A stretch of 64,000 nt of DNA, taken from assembly GCA_022113835.1 (NCBI GenBank), contig JAILWY010000012.1, positions 12,586,001 to 12,650,000 on the forward strand, given 5' to 3'. Origin of the DNA: Atopsyche davidsoni (taxonomy: Eukaryota > Arthropoda > Insecta > Trichoptera > Hydrobiosidae). The number at the start of each line of letters is the position of its first letter. Positions within the stretch are counted from its first letter, which is position 1. Below, one piece after another: positions 1-11,889 of the stretch. Both the position numbers and the translations under genes were made by a program. Under the pieces are notes generated by a model. That model did no database searches. It was not told the DNA's origin and was given only the letters and a program-made list of their open reading frames with translations.

Positions 1-2333
1 AAGGAATGAATAATTAATTGTTATATATCTAGCTATCGGACATGGAAACTTTTTCATATCAACCACAATATCAAGCTGATAAATGTTCTTTCAGTAGTTT
101 ATTTTACGGTTTTATTTATGAAAAAAAGATTAATCTATTGTACCCTAAGTAGAAGATTGTGATAGTAGAATAAAGAGTACCGGCTGTAAATGCATTTACG
201 CCTGCTCATTGTATATAACGAGAATGTATATAGGTTTATGGGTAAAGTTACGTATTGTTCTGTACATATAATGTTTTTTGCATATTTTATAAATACAATC
301 GTTAAGCGAATAACATGCTCCACTAGTTAAGAGCTTCTCTCACTAATGTTACATCCAGATGCTTAAAAATTTCACTTTTTATCTCACTTAATGATAAATG
401 TTCGGTGTCTTGACACTGTTCCATGTGACGTGTCTGTCATTATGTTATCTTATTTATTGACTTTCACTCTTTTCATATTCCAGTGAAACATCCTTTTTAG
501 TACTCACTGCTATCATAAAAAAACATGCCACTCTTACATATCATATTGTATTTATAGGCGTCTTTGTTTTTTACAATTTGTCATTGATGCTTTAAGGTTG
601 TGACAGTTTTTAAATTGACTATTTGCCGACAATTTGCTGGACTACAAAGTGGCCCATACTTCAAAAAATATTCTTTGTTTAATCATATTGTGTGCTCGTA
701 TTGAAAAATAAACTTTTTTTGATTTTCAGATATTGTATTAGTCATTGATCGTTTTAACGTTGAACGTATGAACAACATTAATAACTTTAACCCGTGGAAA
801 CACAAAGGAAAACTTTTTGTTGCGAAACCCCTTTTGAATTAAATTGGCATTTTGTTTCTTATTATTGATTACTTTTTTTTAACTTAATAGTCATAAATTC
901 AAAGCCATTTTATATTTTTTAAAACAACTTAAAAAACTATTAAAACTTTTAAAACAAATGAATCTTATAGATTTAAAATACTCGTATTTAACTACGAATT
1001 TGTGATTTTTGAACTAATTATGTTTTACATCTTAACCGCACATCAGAATTTAATTTGACAATACCAATTCGGTTGCACTTTTTTTATTAGTTTTATCAAT
1101 ATCTGCAGTAATATGCTATCATCGTTTTGGTTTTTAAATAACCAATATTATATAGAAGCGTCACTCATAAAGCTATCACATATCCCAAGTATATGAAACC
1201 ATTGCAATGTTTATATTTGTTATTAATTATATCATATTTGGTTTTCATCTATTAATCGTCCAGGCTGGTAGCCTTTTATAATTTATATCAGAGATGAAGA
1301 CTTTAATGTAAATAGAAAAAGAAGTAAATAAAGCTAAATACTTATGAATCCAGCTTTTATTTCAGACCTAACACTCATCTTCACAACTATTTACATAAAA
1401 TTACATTCACGATATTAATAATTTTGTACTTCTTCGTAACTTTTATTAAATAATCGGTTCAAATTTATTATTTATTAGAATATAAATTATGTAAAACCAA
1501 CAAAAATCTCCTTTTCAGCAACAAAATTAACCGAGATTTTATTCCCACAGACTCAAACATTCACTGGCCCTCTGAGAAAAAACCAAAATTAACTATGTAA
1601 ATTAATTAACCTTATAATTATGTTTTATCTCTGAGCCTCCTAGGCGCCAAGTACTACAAGAGGTTGAGTGCGCATACGCCGCAACCTCGACACCACAGCC
1701 CTTAACCCTTTATAGGCCAGGAGTTTTTCTCAAAAATTCAGTTTGTTGAATATTATATTTAATTTAATAAATTGCTGCTGCACACATTTTTGAACTCTCA
1801 TATTATTAAATAATAATATAAGAAATTATTTATCAGCTTTTGCTATTTTTAAATGAATTTAATCATTTCCATTTTTTACTTTTTAATATTAATACTTCAA
1901 TTGTTAATTTGACAATTAATTTTAAAAAATCCAGAAGATACTAAACTTTTTGTAATAAAAAAAAAATTAATACACAAACCTTTATATATAATACCACTTG
2001 CGTGCGGTCCATACAAGTAATAACGGATTGCTATAACATATTTCAAGCAAATTACACTTACTACTTCTGGAATACTTTCTTCATAAAAAAAATATTCCAG
2101 AAATACTAAATAAACTAAATACTATTAAACAATAACATGAATGTTTATCTTATTTTATGCCCAATGGCCATAACTGATTGTTCAGGAGTCATACTCAATG
2201 CACGCCACTGTTATATTCATACATATAAATACAACTTTAAATTGATATTATGTAGTACGTTTATAAACTACTTTTAATGGTAAAAGTTTGTGTAGTAAAA
2301 AAGACGACTTTACACTTGTAACATAATCATAAA
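1..2333. other. AT-rich intergenic DNA
   Basis: I see no gene here. A short less AT-rich patch at 1,630-1,720 contains TTAACCCTTTATAGGCC, faintly like a piggyBac-type terminus, but no partner end was found. Confidence 0.5.
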
Positions 2334-2825
2334 CTAAAATGACATAAGGTATAAAAATATTTTTACATAAATTATTACAGATATAGTTTTCCTCTGCGTA
2401 TAAAAAAGAATGTTGTGCTTTAGTACGAAAATCAAAAATATCTCCCCAGTATGCCGCGAACAGATATCGCAGAATAAATCTGCGGCTCGATGTAGATAAA
2501 CGATAACGATTACTTCGGCCGATATACAGACCACCGCGGCCATGTTCTGCAGGCGATCCTCGTATATCAAGTGCAGCGCGTTACAGAAATTCCTTCAGAT
2601 ATTACAGCATTCGAGTCACTTTATAACATTGTATGAATTCTAATTTTATTCCTGCCGCGTTTCCGCAAGCCCGCGAAGCTCTCGGAAGCGAGTCAGCGAC
2701 GTATTTAGCGTCGCGGCTGCAGCCTCCACGTATGCAGAATAAAGTTCAGGGTATTTTCTTATTGGTTCGACCCACATAACATAAAGGGGCTTTGGAAGTA
2801 TTTTACGATCGCCACCCGCAGCGCT
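2334..2825 (-). pseudogene. Possible decayed protein-coding remnant (unassigned)
   Basis: A GC-richer island holds two minus-strand open stretches. One (2825-2646) follows an acceptor-like TTAG and stays open for 59 codons (DRKILPKPLYVMWVEPIRKY then PELYSAYVEAAAATLNTSL) before TAA. The second, in another frame (about 2595-2334), reads NALHLIYEDRLQNMAAVV; the words ALHLIYED remind me of anaphase-promoting-complex subunit 1, but not firmly. Frame changes and stops between the pieces suggest a broken copy. I cannot name the parent gene. Confidence 0.25.
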
Positions 2826-3078
2826 CTAAGTGGTAAATAAAGTTTTATGCCTTACAAAGGTATCTCTTCCCGATATTATTATGTATCCACAATATTTGTA
2901 AGTTTATCGGAGGTACGGTAGAGCAAAGTTGTGAGCTTTAGGTGGGCTGCTTATCTTATCACATATGTTTTTTTTTATTTTCAGTGTCTTTTCTGAGAAA
3001 ACGTAAATATTACCCTCAACATTATTTTTGTATGAATTGGCTATGTAGACTTTGTTTAACCAAACGTGTAAAACAAAG

Positions 3079-3100
3079 TATAGTAAAGTGTTTTACTATA
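3079..3100. repeat. Short perfect inverted repeat
   Basis: TATAGTAAA and TTTACTATA form a 9-bp stem with a 4-base loop, just before the 51-bp tandem repeat. It may mark the edge of that repeat block. Confidence 0.6.
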
Positions 3101-3110
3101 CGTAGTACAA

Positions 3111-3392
3111 GTGAGGTGAAAGCTATGTGAAAGTGTCTCTGATATTTTTGCGTTGATAAAAGTGAGGTTAAAGCCATGTGAAAGTCAATCTGATATATTT
3201 GCGATAGGACTGGTAAGGTGAAAACTATGTGAAAGTGTCTCTGATATTTTTACGTTGATAAAAGTGAGGTGAAAGTCAATCTGATATTTTTGCAATAGGA
3301 CTGGTGATGTGAAAGTGTCCCTGATATTTTTACGTTCATAAAAGTGAAGTGAAAGCCACGTGAAAGTCAATCTGATATTTTTGCGATAGGAC
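3111..3392. repeat. 51-bp tandem repeat with alternating variants
   Basis: Six units begin at 3111, 3162, 3213, 3264, 3304 and 3344. The first four are spaced exactly 51 bases and the fourth and fifth 40. Each unit carries GTGAGGTGAAA, then CTGATATTTTT. Two unit types alternate (one ending GCGTTGATAAAA, the other GCGATAGGACTGGT), so the true period is a 102-bp dimer. The 40-base units share an 11-base loss. No coding role is apparent, although 51 is a multiple of three. Confidence 0.85.
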
Positions 3393-3470
3393 GATAATCA
3401 AACAGAGAAATATACGCGAAGATAATTATATTGTTATAATTTTCAAAAAAATCATTACTCCCAGAAAATC

Positions 3471-3490
3471 ATATATATATATATATATAT
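3471..3490. repeat. (AT)10 microsatellite
   Basis: A pure AT dinucleotide run. Confidence 0.9.
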
Positions 3491-3829
3491 GTTGAAATAG
3501 CTTATGAGTGTAGTTTGGTTTGTCTCCGTCTCTGTAATGCATTAAAATCTTAATAAACTTATTCCGGGCCCTAACTGATATTTTTCGTACTCTAACCTGT
3601 TGTTTGCAATATTTAGCTATAAATATACATTTTAAAGTTGCATATTTGCCACAATTCGACCCAATCACCAGAATAATATAAACAATAATTTTTATATTTT
3701 ATAATTATATTTTTGGAATTAAATATTTTTTGTGCATTGTATGTATTATTGACTATGTCCAACGATAAATATACCTTGAAAATATAATCGGTGCCCGCTG
3801 TCCGACCGGCATTCTAGAATGTACTCTTG

Positions 3830-3857
3830 GGTGCAAAAAGGTTGGGGAACCCTGCTG
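3830..3857. mobile_element. Possible hAT-type transposon terminus
   Basis: The sequence ends AAAAAGGTTGGGGAACCCTG then CTG. Read on the other strand this begins CAGCAGGGTTCCCCAACC, which follows the hAT terminal pattern CAGxGGTxCCCAACCTTT. The body would lie to the left. No matching left end or 8-bp duplication was identified, so only one terminus is proposed. Confidence 0.35.
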
Positions 3858-4009
3858 TAGGGTATTTATCATTTTTAAATTTTGCAACTTTTAAACTTTT
3901 ATTTCGGTTTGTATTGTTTTTTACTCCGTCTTTATTTTTATAATATTATATTTAAATCTAAAAGTTTATGAATCCGTGTACATGACGTAATTTAGATGTG
4001 TTTTAGTGA

Positions 4010-4399
4010 ATGAATATGTTCAATGTCATTACAGTTACAGTTCAACTGCAGCCATTAACTCTAACGGCAGGTCAGTTCCAATTCGCAGCAGACCACTCGC
4101 TCACTGACCCGATGTCTCCAGTGAACCACCTCCATGGCTCTAGAGCTGCGGCGAATATATTCATTTTACATTCAGCTATTTGCCTGCATATTTATTACTG
4201 GCGATTCAACTGCGATGATAAATTGGGACAAATACTTTTTGAGGACTCTATCTTGTTAATTTTATTGTTTTTTGAACGTTCTCTACGACACTTGAACTTT
4301 TCTAAACCACCCATAAAAAAAAATTTAGTCTACCGAGAGCGACAGACAAGCAACAGATTACCCAAGAAACAAACTGCAAATGAAGTTGAAAAACTATGA
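4010..4399 (+). CDS. Hypothetical 129-codon open frame, doubtful
   Basis: This is one of the longest open frames outside recognised genes. It runs from MNMFNVITVTVQLQPLTLTA to a lysine-rich end (RQTSNRLPKKQTANEVEKL). I recognise no domain. Composition is slightly less AT-rich in its first third. It may be a chance frame. Confidence 0.15.
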   Translation: MNMFNVITVTVQLQPLTLTAGQFQFAADHSLTDPMSPVNHLHGSRAAANIFILHSAICLHIYYWRFNCDDKLGQILFEDSILLILLFFERSLRHLNFSKPPIKKNLVYRERQTSNRLPKKQTANEVEKL

Positions 4400-4666
4400 A
4401 ACGTTCATTTTCTGAAGATTATTTTTTGCAAGCGGCTACTGCTCTTTTGTATTTCAATATATAAATGTAAAGAAATTTAATAATAATTTTCTATATTCCA
4501 GTACGCGCTTTGCAATATATATCTGTAAAATTTATTTTGTTATCTTGTTAAATGAATTACAGCATTTGGGACTAAAACAAATCTTTACACAAGTGGGCGT
4601 ATCCGTACACAAGTTAATCGATACACGGCGCACAACCCTATTTGATATCATTACGATTTAGCTAGC

Positions 4667-4722
4667 TATTTATATCCAGTGGGAGTGAGCTCATCTGGAC
4701 ACATTCTTGCTGGATATAAATA
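4667..4722. repeat. 13-bp inverted repeat pair
   Basis: TATTTATATCCAG (4667-4679) and its exact reverse complement (4710-4722) enclose 30 bases, giving a possible hairpin or palindromic protein site just left of the mariner relic. Confidence 0.75.
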
Positions 4723-4864
4723 CTGCTGCTCCGCAATAAAAGCACATCACCACAGCCCACATTAAAATGTGTATAAAATATATGCACATATACGGTTATT
4801 AAAACAGAGATATTTTTTAAATTAAATTTTACCGCTGTAATATTTATTTTCCAACGCAGGTGTA

Positions 4865-5328
4865 CGAGGGCGGTCCGATAAGTACTTAGCCTACAAAATA
4901 AAAACGAAAATTTTGGAAAAGTGGCGATTTATTTCTCAAAATAGTCTCCTTTTAGCTCGATACACTTGATGGCGTGGCTCATCAAAAACCGACGTGCGAC
5001 CACGTTGAAACTCGTTTAACCAATTTTTGACGGTTGCCATCGAAGAAGAAGAGTCACCGTACACAGCATCCAAACGCTCTTTGATTTCGCTGCGCGATTT
5101 CCCTTCCAAAAACAAGAATCGTATCACCGACCGATATTGCTCTTTTTCCATTTTTCTAAAATACGCGTACACGTCCGCTTCCACACGCGGTCAAAACAAA
5201 ACTACGAGTCCGATTCGGCTGAAATTTTGACAGTAGCCGTCTATGAGAATGTACTACACGATAATAAACTCTCTTGCGATATTAGCACTATCGGGCGGTG
5301 AGGCTAAGTACTTATCAGACCGCCCTCA
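4865..5328 (-). mobile_element. Internally deleted mariner element with 27-bp inverted termini and TA duplication
   Basis: A 464-bp element is bounded by TA on both sides (4863-4864 and 5329-5330). Its ends are inverted repeats of about 27 bases with one mismatch in the core (GAGGGCGGTCCGATAAGTAC on the left). A minus-strand frame from 5184 encodes the mariner N-terminal helix-turn-helix region, up to about FDEPR. The next bases, in a shifted frame, encode the typical C-terminal IELKGDYFEK and stop. The whole catalytic DDD core is therefore deleted, with the two ends joined out of frame. It is non-autonomous, and mobilisation in trans would need a related full copy elsewhere. Confidence 0.92.
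4936..5184 (-). pseudogene. Truncated mariner transposase (DNA-binding N-terminus only)
   Basis: The 82-codon frame begins MEADVYAYFRKMEKEQYRSV and continues through GKSRSEIKERLDAVYGDSS and VKNWLNEFQRGRTSVFDEPR, the first helix-turn-helix part of a mariner transposase. It then runs into out-of-frame C-terminal sequence because of an internal deletion. Catalytic aspartates are absent, so it cannot transpose. An isolated DNA-binding fragment could in principle still bind mariner ends. Confidence 0.85.
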
Positions 5329-5330
5329 TA

Positions 5331-6048
5331 TATCTACCTATCCCAAGAGATTTTTTGTAAAAATGAGAGAGATTTCACTTGCGAGCTTTTCGTTGAAGCA
5401 GTATTCGTAAATAGGCGCACTTGAACACAGGTGGTTATTTGAATACTCACACCCTCTCCCATTACACCCCTCACTTATATTAACTCATTTTATTTCGTAC
5501 TTGCTGTTTACATTGCCAGTATATTATTTGGCCTGTATTATTTGTTTTGTTACAATGTACCAAATACTATTTTTTGGAGAATGGAAATATTGGAATATGA
5601 CGTCAACACTCTTTTTTAGTGAGGATTTACGTAACATGCTGATGGAGGGTCGGTATTGAGTTTTAATTTAATAAAACGAGATATTTTTGCTGGATCAAGT
5701 TTAATACTAGAATCGTTGGATAGATAAGAAACACAATACAACTTGGATCATCATAGCATATAAAATGATAATGTATTTATTTCAAAATTAATAAAATCTA
5801 TAACAAAAACCACATTTAAAACTACAATTTAACGTTATTATTTTCTTGATAATTTATTTTAAAATAATTTTCTTGAATTCCTGCAGAGAAGAAATCCCGG
5901 AAATAACTTAAATAAAGTTTATAAAATTGAGTTGAGTTATTAGTTCATATTTGTTAAATAATTTCCAAATAAGTATAATTTAAAACAAAATAAAAATAGA
6001 GTAATTTTATAAAATTTTGCTTCTACGCATATATTATAAAGCCGAATA
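5331..6048. other. Intergenic DNA downstream of arrestin
   Basis: AT-rich sequence with no gene, repeat or recognisable regulatory site that I could support. Confidence 0.5.
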
Positions 6049-6054
6049 TTTATT
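6049..6054 (-). terminator. Polyadenylation signal of arrestin
   Basis: An AATAAA hexamer on the minus strand lies about 155 bases past the arrestin stop codon. It is the first canonical hexamer I found in that direction, so a short 3' UTR is inferred. Confidence 0.5.
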
Positions 6055-6206
6055 TATAAATTTAATTCAAAGAGCAAAAGTAATTGAATATTATTTTCAA
6101 AAGTTGGTAAATTTAAAATAAAAAAGTTTTCTTCAAATAAAAGCTGTCTTCAAAGAAAATGTTGGTCATCGAATAGGATGTGTGTGGTGTGTCCATAAGC
6201 CCATGT

Positions 6207-9200
6207 TCAGTACACGTCCACGCTCTCCTGGTGGCAGATGGTGTCCTGGCGGAACATCTCAACATCCACTTGGCTGTCGGCGTGGATGATCTTTCCTTTT
6301 TCAGGCTGAAAAATATTATTATTATTAGTTTTATGCCTAACCATACTTTGTCATAAAGTAGCGTTTAATTTGAATTTAAATAAAAAAAAAAACCTTTTAT
6401 TATCATGTTGTGAGGAAAATAAATATGTGGTGATGTAAAAGAATCTGCATTATTTAAAAAAAAAATTATTTGCTGACCTTGGGATGCATTAGGATGAAGG
6501 GCAACTCGGCTGCCAATTCTCCGTTGAGCGCCCCGAGATACAGTTTGACCTTTACTGTGTAGCTAACGATAATTCCAAAGGCGTCTCTCTGCTCAGGATC
6601 CACGAGGCTGTCGACGAAAAATACGTTAACATCTCCTCAGTTCTGAATAAATCTCAAAAGGCAAGATAAACTCTCTGGAAGGCGCACCGAGATTATTAAA
6701 TTACTACTACAAGTGTACAAGTCTGAATTTGAAGCCTTAGCAAAACACTTCACAGTTACCAACGTAACACCAGCAATATTACTGAAATTCTCTCTCACTT
6801 TCACTAACAAACTATGTAGTTTGTTGATGTACTCCCTAGAAATTTTATTACGAACAAGCCCAGCATTCCTGCTCCAAACTAAAATGGCACAACAAGGTAA
6901 AAACAACAGCCCAGGTTACTTTGTAGTACGGCGCAGTTCATGCACTCAATTATGATCAAACTCTCAACATAACATTGAGAATTGAAACACTTAATGGATA
7001 TAGTTTGAAGTTTTCAATATTTTTCAGGTATTTTTGCTAACATAGAGTATATTATTTGAATAGAGTATATTTTATTCATTTGAATAAACTTACAGTGTAG
7101 TAGAAGCAAGGCTGGTGTCTTGTTTCTTGAGTTGCCCATCCAGAGCTATTCCACGACGGTCGCGGTTGCTACCCAAAGACGGCTTCAGGAAGAGGACCTT
7201 CTGCAAACTGGATCCCGGCTGGATCGGGCAACCGTCCCTGCAGGCAGAACACAATGTCAATATCAATACAGTGATGTTATACTTTATCACACTGAGACAA
7301 AAATATTGAATTGTGTAATTAATCAATTTATTTTATTATTTTTATTTAAATCAGCATTTTTCTTACTGAGTCTCGATGCTGGATACAACATTTCTGTACT
7401 GTCCGTTTTGGAAGAGTACCACGTCTACTCCCTGGTGAATGGAAGCCTTGACCTTCTTCACTGGTTTGTTACTGTGGTTGCGCACGCAGATATTCACAGC
7501 AATTTGTTCTCCGTGCAGATACAACTATAGAGGAAAGCATTCCACGCCAAATACTTATAAAAAACGTATGTTAAGCATATGGATTTAGTATAGATTGGAA
7601 ATTTTCTGTTCTCACTTGTTTGTCAAGAGTCATTTCCAGCTCCAGCTCCCCGGGGCTCAAGAGGAAGTCCTTGCGGACAACCGTGCAGGGTTGGTTCCCT
7701 TGCTTGCTCGGAGCGTACTGGATCTTACGAATTCCGAGGGCGACGGTGCTCCTGCGACAATAAAACCATGAGTCAGTTTCCTATAATCATTTTAATACCT
7801 CAATAGCATGAAAATGATTTTGTCTTTGATCAATTGAAAATGTCTTTATCGGTTATTTCAACCTCAAAATTCTTAGTAAAAACAATATAAATTTTTACTA
7901 CAGTAAAGAACATTGAAGATTACCGACGTGCGAAAACAAAATGTCACTTATAATAATAATTATCCAAAAATTCATAAAGAATATTTTATAAACCATTTTT
8001 TTTAATATTCCTACAAATACCACATTTTTTTATTTAAAATAATGAAGTACGTCAATACAATTTATGATTATACCTGCAACAAAGTGATCACTCGTGTATT
8101 GAGTTTGCATTTGCTAGTATAAGGTACGTGAATTATTAAACAGAAAATTTACGATAGGGTTCGCACAAATTTTACGATCGGACACAAATCGTAAACAAGA
8201 ATTCCCTTTGTTGCAACGTAACAAATTCTTGTGAGAACCTCGTAATACTGCGCGTCGGCAACCCTCGGCCGTCTCAATCTCATGCAGAAGCGTCTCCGCA
8301 AGCACATCACACCAGTAAAAGTAAAACTCAATATTTGTTCGCAAGGTCATGCATCCACCCTCTTTTCCTTGCACAATATTGTCGATTTACAAGTAATACT
8401 GAACAGTTGCTTTGATATTAATTTAATTCGCCGATTCGAATTCAGTCAATTTATTTTTCAATGAAAAAAACAATATCGGTCTCAATAAGACGAAACGTAT
8501 TATTTTTATATATCAATAACAACGAATATTTTAACTCGAAGTCTACGCCTAATACAGTCAGTTGATCGATGGTTTATTATTATCATAAAATAGGAAAATA
8601 TTTCACTAATACTACCAATATAAGCAAACACTTACAATGTTCGCGTTTACTTGGATTTACATGCAAGTTTGGTATTTTTTAAGCACGCGAAATGTCCCGC
8701 TTACCTCCTGTGCGAGCGGTCGATCTCACTGTCTCCGACGAAGATCTTGACGTAGTACTGAACGCCGCATGGCTCTCCCTCATCCTCCAGGCCGGGCTGC
8801 AGCGTCACGGAGCCAGGCGAGCCGGCGGGCAGCTGGAACGTGAAGGGGAACGCGCGGGGGCCCAGCTTCTTCAGCAGACGCTCCTGCGAGTCACCGAACA
8901 GCCCAAGGACGCATTACTATCACATTTATCCGATCATACTCATTACTCTAATTATTGCACTTACATTTACCCTATCCGCTTTTATAACCATAAAATTCGA
9001 TATTGACAAGAAATATTGTAATAATTGCGATAAGTTTGTAAACGTGTAAAACGTTTTCATGCATTTCGGCTGTGTTTATTGTTTATCACAAATACGCTAT
9101 AATAAAAAAAAATATTTAATTTAATACATGTATTAGAAATTAGTCCACCTAATAAAGTAAACAGAATGGCTAAGCTTCGTTACCTACAATCTCGATGCAA

Positions 9201-10249
9201 CGTAGACTTTGTAGATTGAGTAGCAAAACTTTACCTGCAGTTTGGTGAGGTTGGCCTCTCGCTTTTCCGGCGGGGGGTAAAGCTGCTCGGAGGCCAGGAA
9301 CAGTTCCTTATGGAAGTTGAGCCCCATGACCTCGTCCTCCTCGCGCCCATAGCGGAACGTGCAGATCACCTGCCCGAACACCTTCCGACCCTGCGTGTAC
9401 TCCTCGTCCAACAGGATAACTCCATCTAGCAACAAAAACAATATACAATATCAACCATTGAATCTAGATAAATTAAATAATTTAAAAAAAAACATTAATT
9501 TTTAGGTTTAAATGTAATATTTATACAACTTTATATTTATTTATAAATATGAGGATAACGCATCTCATTTTTTTACTCGAAAATCTACAATGTTAACTTT
9601 ATCTAACGATGTGAAACGCTCCTTAATTTAAAAGATAATTTTTAATACAATAAGTTTTTTTCCTCTTGGATTCTTGCGGTCGCGCACCCAAGATAGCAAG
9701 AAAACCAAAATATGTTGAGATTTTTTCGTATTTTTTAACGATATCGAAGGCTCCATGTTCAAGCTAATATTTCACCAATAATTTAATGATTATGCTCATA
9801 TTTTACAGACCTACGTTAGCTCGTCGGTCCCTTGGGTTTAATTAATACAGAATTTAGTAGAAGCCTCTTGTTACCGAACATTTTTTCAAGCCGTGTTTTT
9901 CGAAAAAATGTTAATTGTCACACCAATTAAGTAATTTAAAAAATCCTTGCAATGTTTTAAAAATAATGTTGTTGTTTTGATTTTAAAAATATTGTTCTTC
10001 TTGTATTTATTTTATAGTTTATTTACAATTATTTTCTTAATTAAACATGAGCTTAGTCAATTTTTTTTAAACATGTATTTCCTGTACATCTGAGTGGTTG
10101 AGTTGCCGATACGTTTGTACATTTGGAGTAAAGAGCATACCAATCGGTTCCACGGCAGAGATGTAATCTACGAAATCCCTTTTCCCCAGGTACAAAGTTA
10201 ATTTTCCATTAGGGGCGCACTTCTTAAACACTTTGAAATTGAACACCAT
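6207..10249 (-). CDS. Arr1: Visual-type arrestin (arrestin homolog / phosrestin), 8 exons, 381 aa
   Basis: Arrestins bind light-activated, usually phosphorylated rhodopsin and end G-protein signalling in photoreceptors. Exons on the minus strand: 10249-10141, 9425-9235, 8883-8705, 7751-7616, 7524-7367, 7237-7094, 6607-6478, 6305-6207. They total 1146 bp with consensus GT/AG junctions and intact phase, giving 381 residues, the length I recall for lepidopteran arrestin homologs. Visible family blocks are the N-terminal [13 protein letters not shown], the [12 protein letters not shown] strand, the [19 protein letters not shown] lariat loop (Asp291) and the [16 protein letters not shown]-tail. 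No clathrin box is seen in the tail, as in short visual arrestins. At the position of vertebrate polar-core Arg (STVALGIRK, residue 164) there is Ala. It is divergently transcribed from the GGT-like gene. Family assignment is very sure; choice of Arr1 over another insect visual arrestin is less sure. Confidence 0.95.
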
Positions 10250-10384
10250 CTTGGATTATTTACACGAACTGCTTTTTACTAAAACAACAACGCTATTGAT
10301 TGCTTCGTGTTTTTTTAAAACTTGTAAGTTTTACGTTGGATATTTTTTCAGTAGATATGATAACTTTCACACCGCTGAGTGTAC

Positions 10385-10418
10385 TGGGATAGCAAAGTGA
10401 CGGGCTTTCCTTTTTATA
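10385..10418 (-). promoter_or_regulatory. Candidate arrestin core promoter (TATA box plus CCAGT initiator)
   Basis: On the minus strand a TATAAAAAG box begins at 10418. A CCAGT initiator-like pentamer has its A at 10385, so the box lies about 33 bases upstream of the inferred start. That would leave a 5' leader of about 135 bases before the arrestin ATG at 10249. A GATTA-containing stretch upstream (about 10,450-10,470) could be a homeodomain site of the kind used by insect photoreceptor promoters, but it does not match a full consensus. The call rests on position and motif only. Confidence 0.5.
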
Positions 10419-10429
10419 AAGGTTTTATA

Positions 10430-11889
10430 TTTGTGAGGCTTCTTTAATGCCAACGTAGGTTTAATCTTGTTAAATTATTTTTCTCTGGTATTCGCTCAAC
10501 TACTACAGCCGTGACGCATATTTACAAATATTATAAGTCGTTTATTTAAAATCGATATAGCTTTGTTAATTTCTAGGGTAGCTGAAGATTTTATTTTATA
10601 GTTTACTAACCTTCATGTAGCTATCTTTTCACAAAATCATGCCTTAAAAATTCCTTTAGCAAAAAAAAAACTTTTTGCACACTTTACTTTTTTTCAATTC
10701 AATCTGTCCACTGATGTTCTTTACCAAGACAATTCTTTGAAAATTCATACTCACTAGCTTTTGTACAAATATTCAAATAATCCAAAATATTGCCTATTTA
10801 AAATATATATGTCTCATATTTTTAAAATTCAATCAAATTGGTTTTGAATAATAGCTTTAAAAATATAAAGTCTGTTTCAAGTCTTATTCTGTAAATAATA
10901 ATGATGTTTGTTAAATAATCTCATAATCTTTAGTTATACGTAGTAAAACACTGAAACATCAATAATACAATACTTATTTCAATAAGACAAAATAGGCAAA
11001 TGATTTAATAATAAACAAATCTAAAATGTTCAAATCTTGTCTCTAGGCAAAAATATGTAATGTACTATTTATTCTTATTGGTGTTATATGTGGTAAAATG
11101 TTTATTGTAATATTGTATTTTTTCATAGCAGTTGTTCTGGATACATGGCCTGGCTAAACTGTCTATTTCCCAACTCTTAAAATGATGAAAATTAAAAATA
11201 TCGTATATAACTACTTGTAGAAAATTTATGTCTCATATAAATATATATTGTGTTCAACGCATAACTCCTTAGATGTATAGGTACTCTCGTAAGAATTTTA
11301 TTGGATGTTTTTTCCCTGAAAATCACGAAAGACAGCTCTTTTATGAGATTTCACAATAATAGTGTGCCTTGCTCGAGTGTTTAAGCAATATTCGATCCAT
11401 CCTGGTATTGATCCTGAGATACGACTTATTTCGACAATTCAACAAAACAGTCCTTGTTCTTGAAAAGCAATATCAATTAGGAAGGTCTTTCGGAAGCCTT
11501 GCTTTGACAAATTCCTTACTCAATATCATTTTATTGATTTTATTTCTTACTATGGATTCCAAAGCCTTCGCGTCATACTCACAAAGAAAGTTCTTATGAC
11601 AAACTATAATCCTCTGACGAAAAACGTCAATAATTCTTCAAGAATGCATGACGACCGTTTATGTAATAAACCAAACTTAATTTGTAACTACGATGTCTCT
11701 TAAGTCACGTGTTTTGCATTAAATATTTGTTGCGAGTATTTCTTTCTAGAAAATGGATAGGTAATCAAGTACAGGCACACGAAGGAAATTGTTTTAAAAT
11801 ATATTTATTTTAACCTTTACTCTCATAAATTGTTATCTTGTCTCGGCGGTAAGATGGTATATTTAGTGTTTATTGCTTTCCGTTCTGGA
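10430..11889. other. Intergenic, upstream of arrestin
   Basis: AT-rich DNA between the arrestin promoter and the GC-rich block. It may hold photoreceptor enhancer sites, but I cannot point to any. Short open frames near 11,369-11,600 look like chance. Confidence 0.5.

Noticed and set aside
1700..1720. piggyBac-like TTAACCCTTT start (also at 24,167)
   Set aside because: No inverted partner, transposase or paired TTAA; such words are easy to find by chance in AT-rich DNA.
3111..3392. CRISPR array
   Set aside because: The repeats are adjacent full-length tandem units with no unique spacers, in an animal genome.
7090..7530. Several open frames on both strands
   Set aside because: They cover arrestin exons 5 and 6 or their antisense; only the spliced minus-strand model is supported.
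8692..9006. 104-codon plus-strand frame and its overlapping partners
   Set aside because: Antisense to arrestin exon 3 (GC-rich coding DNA).
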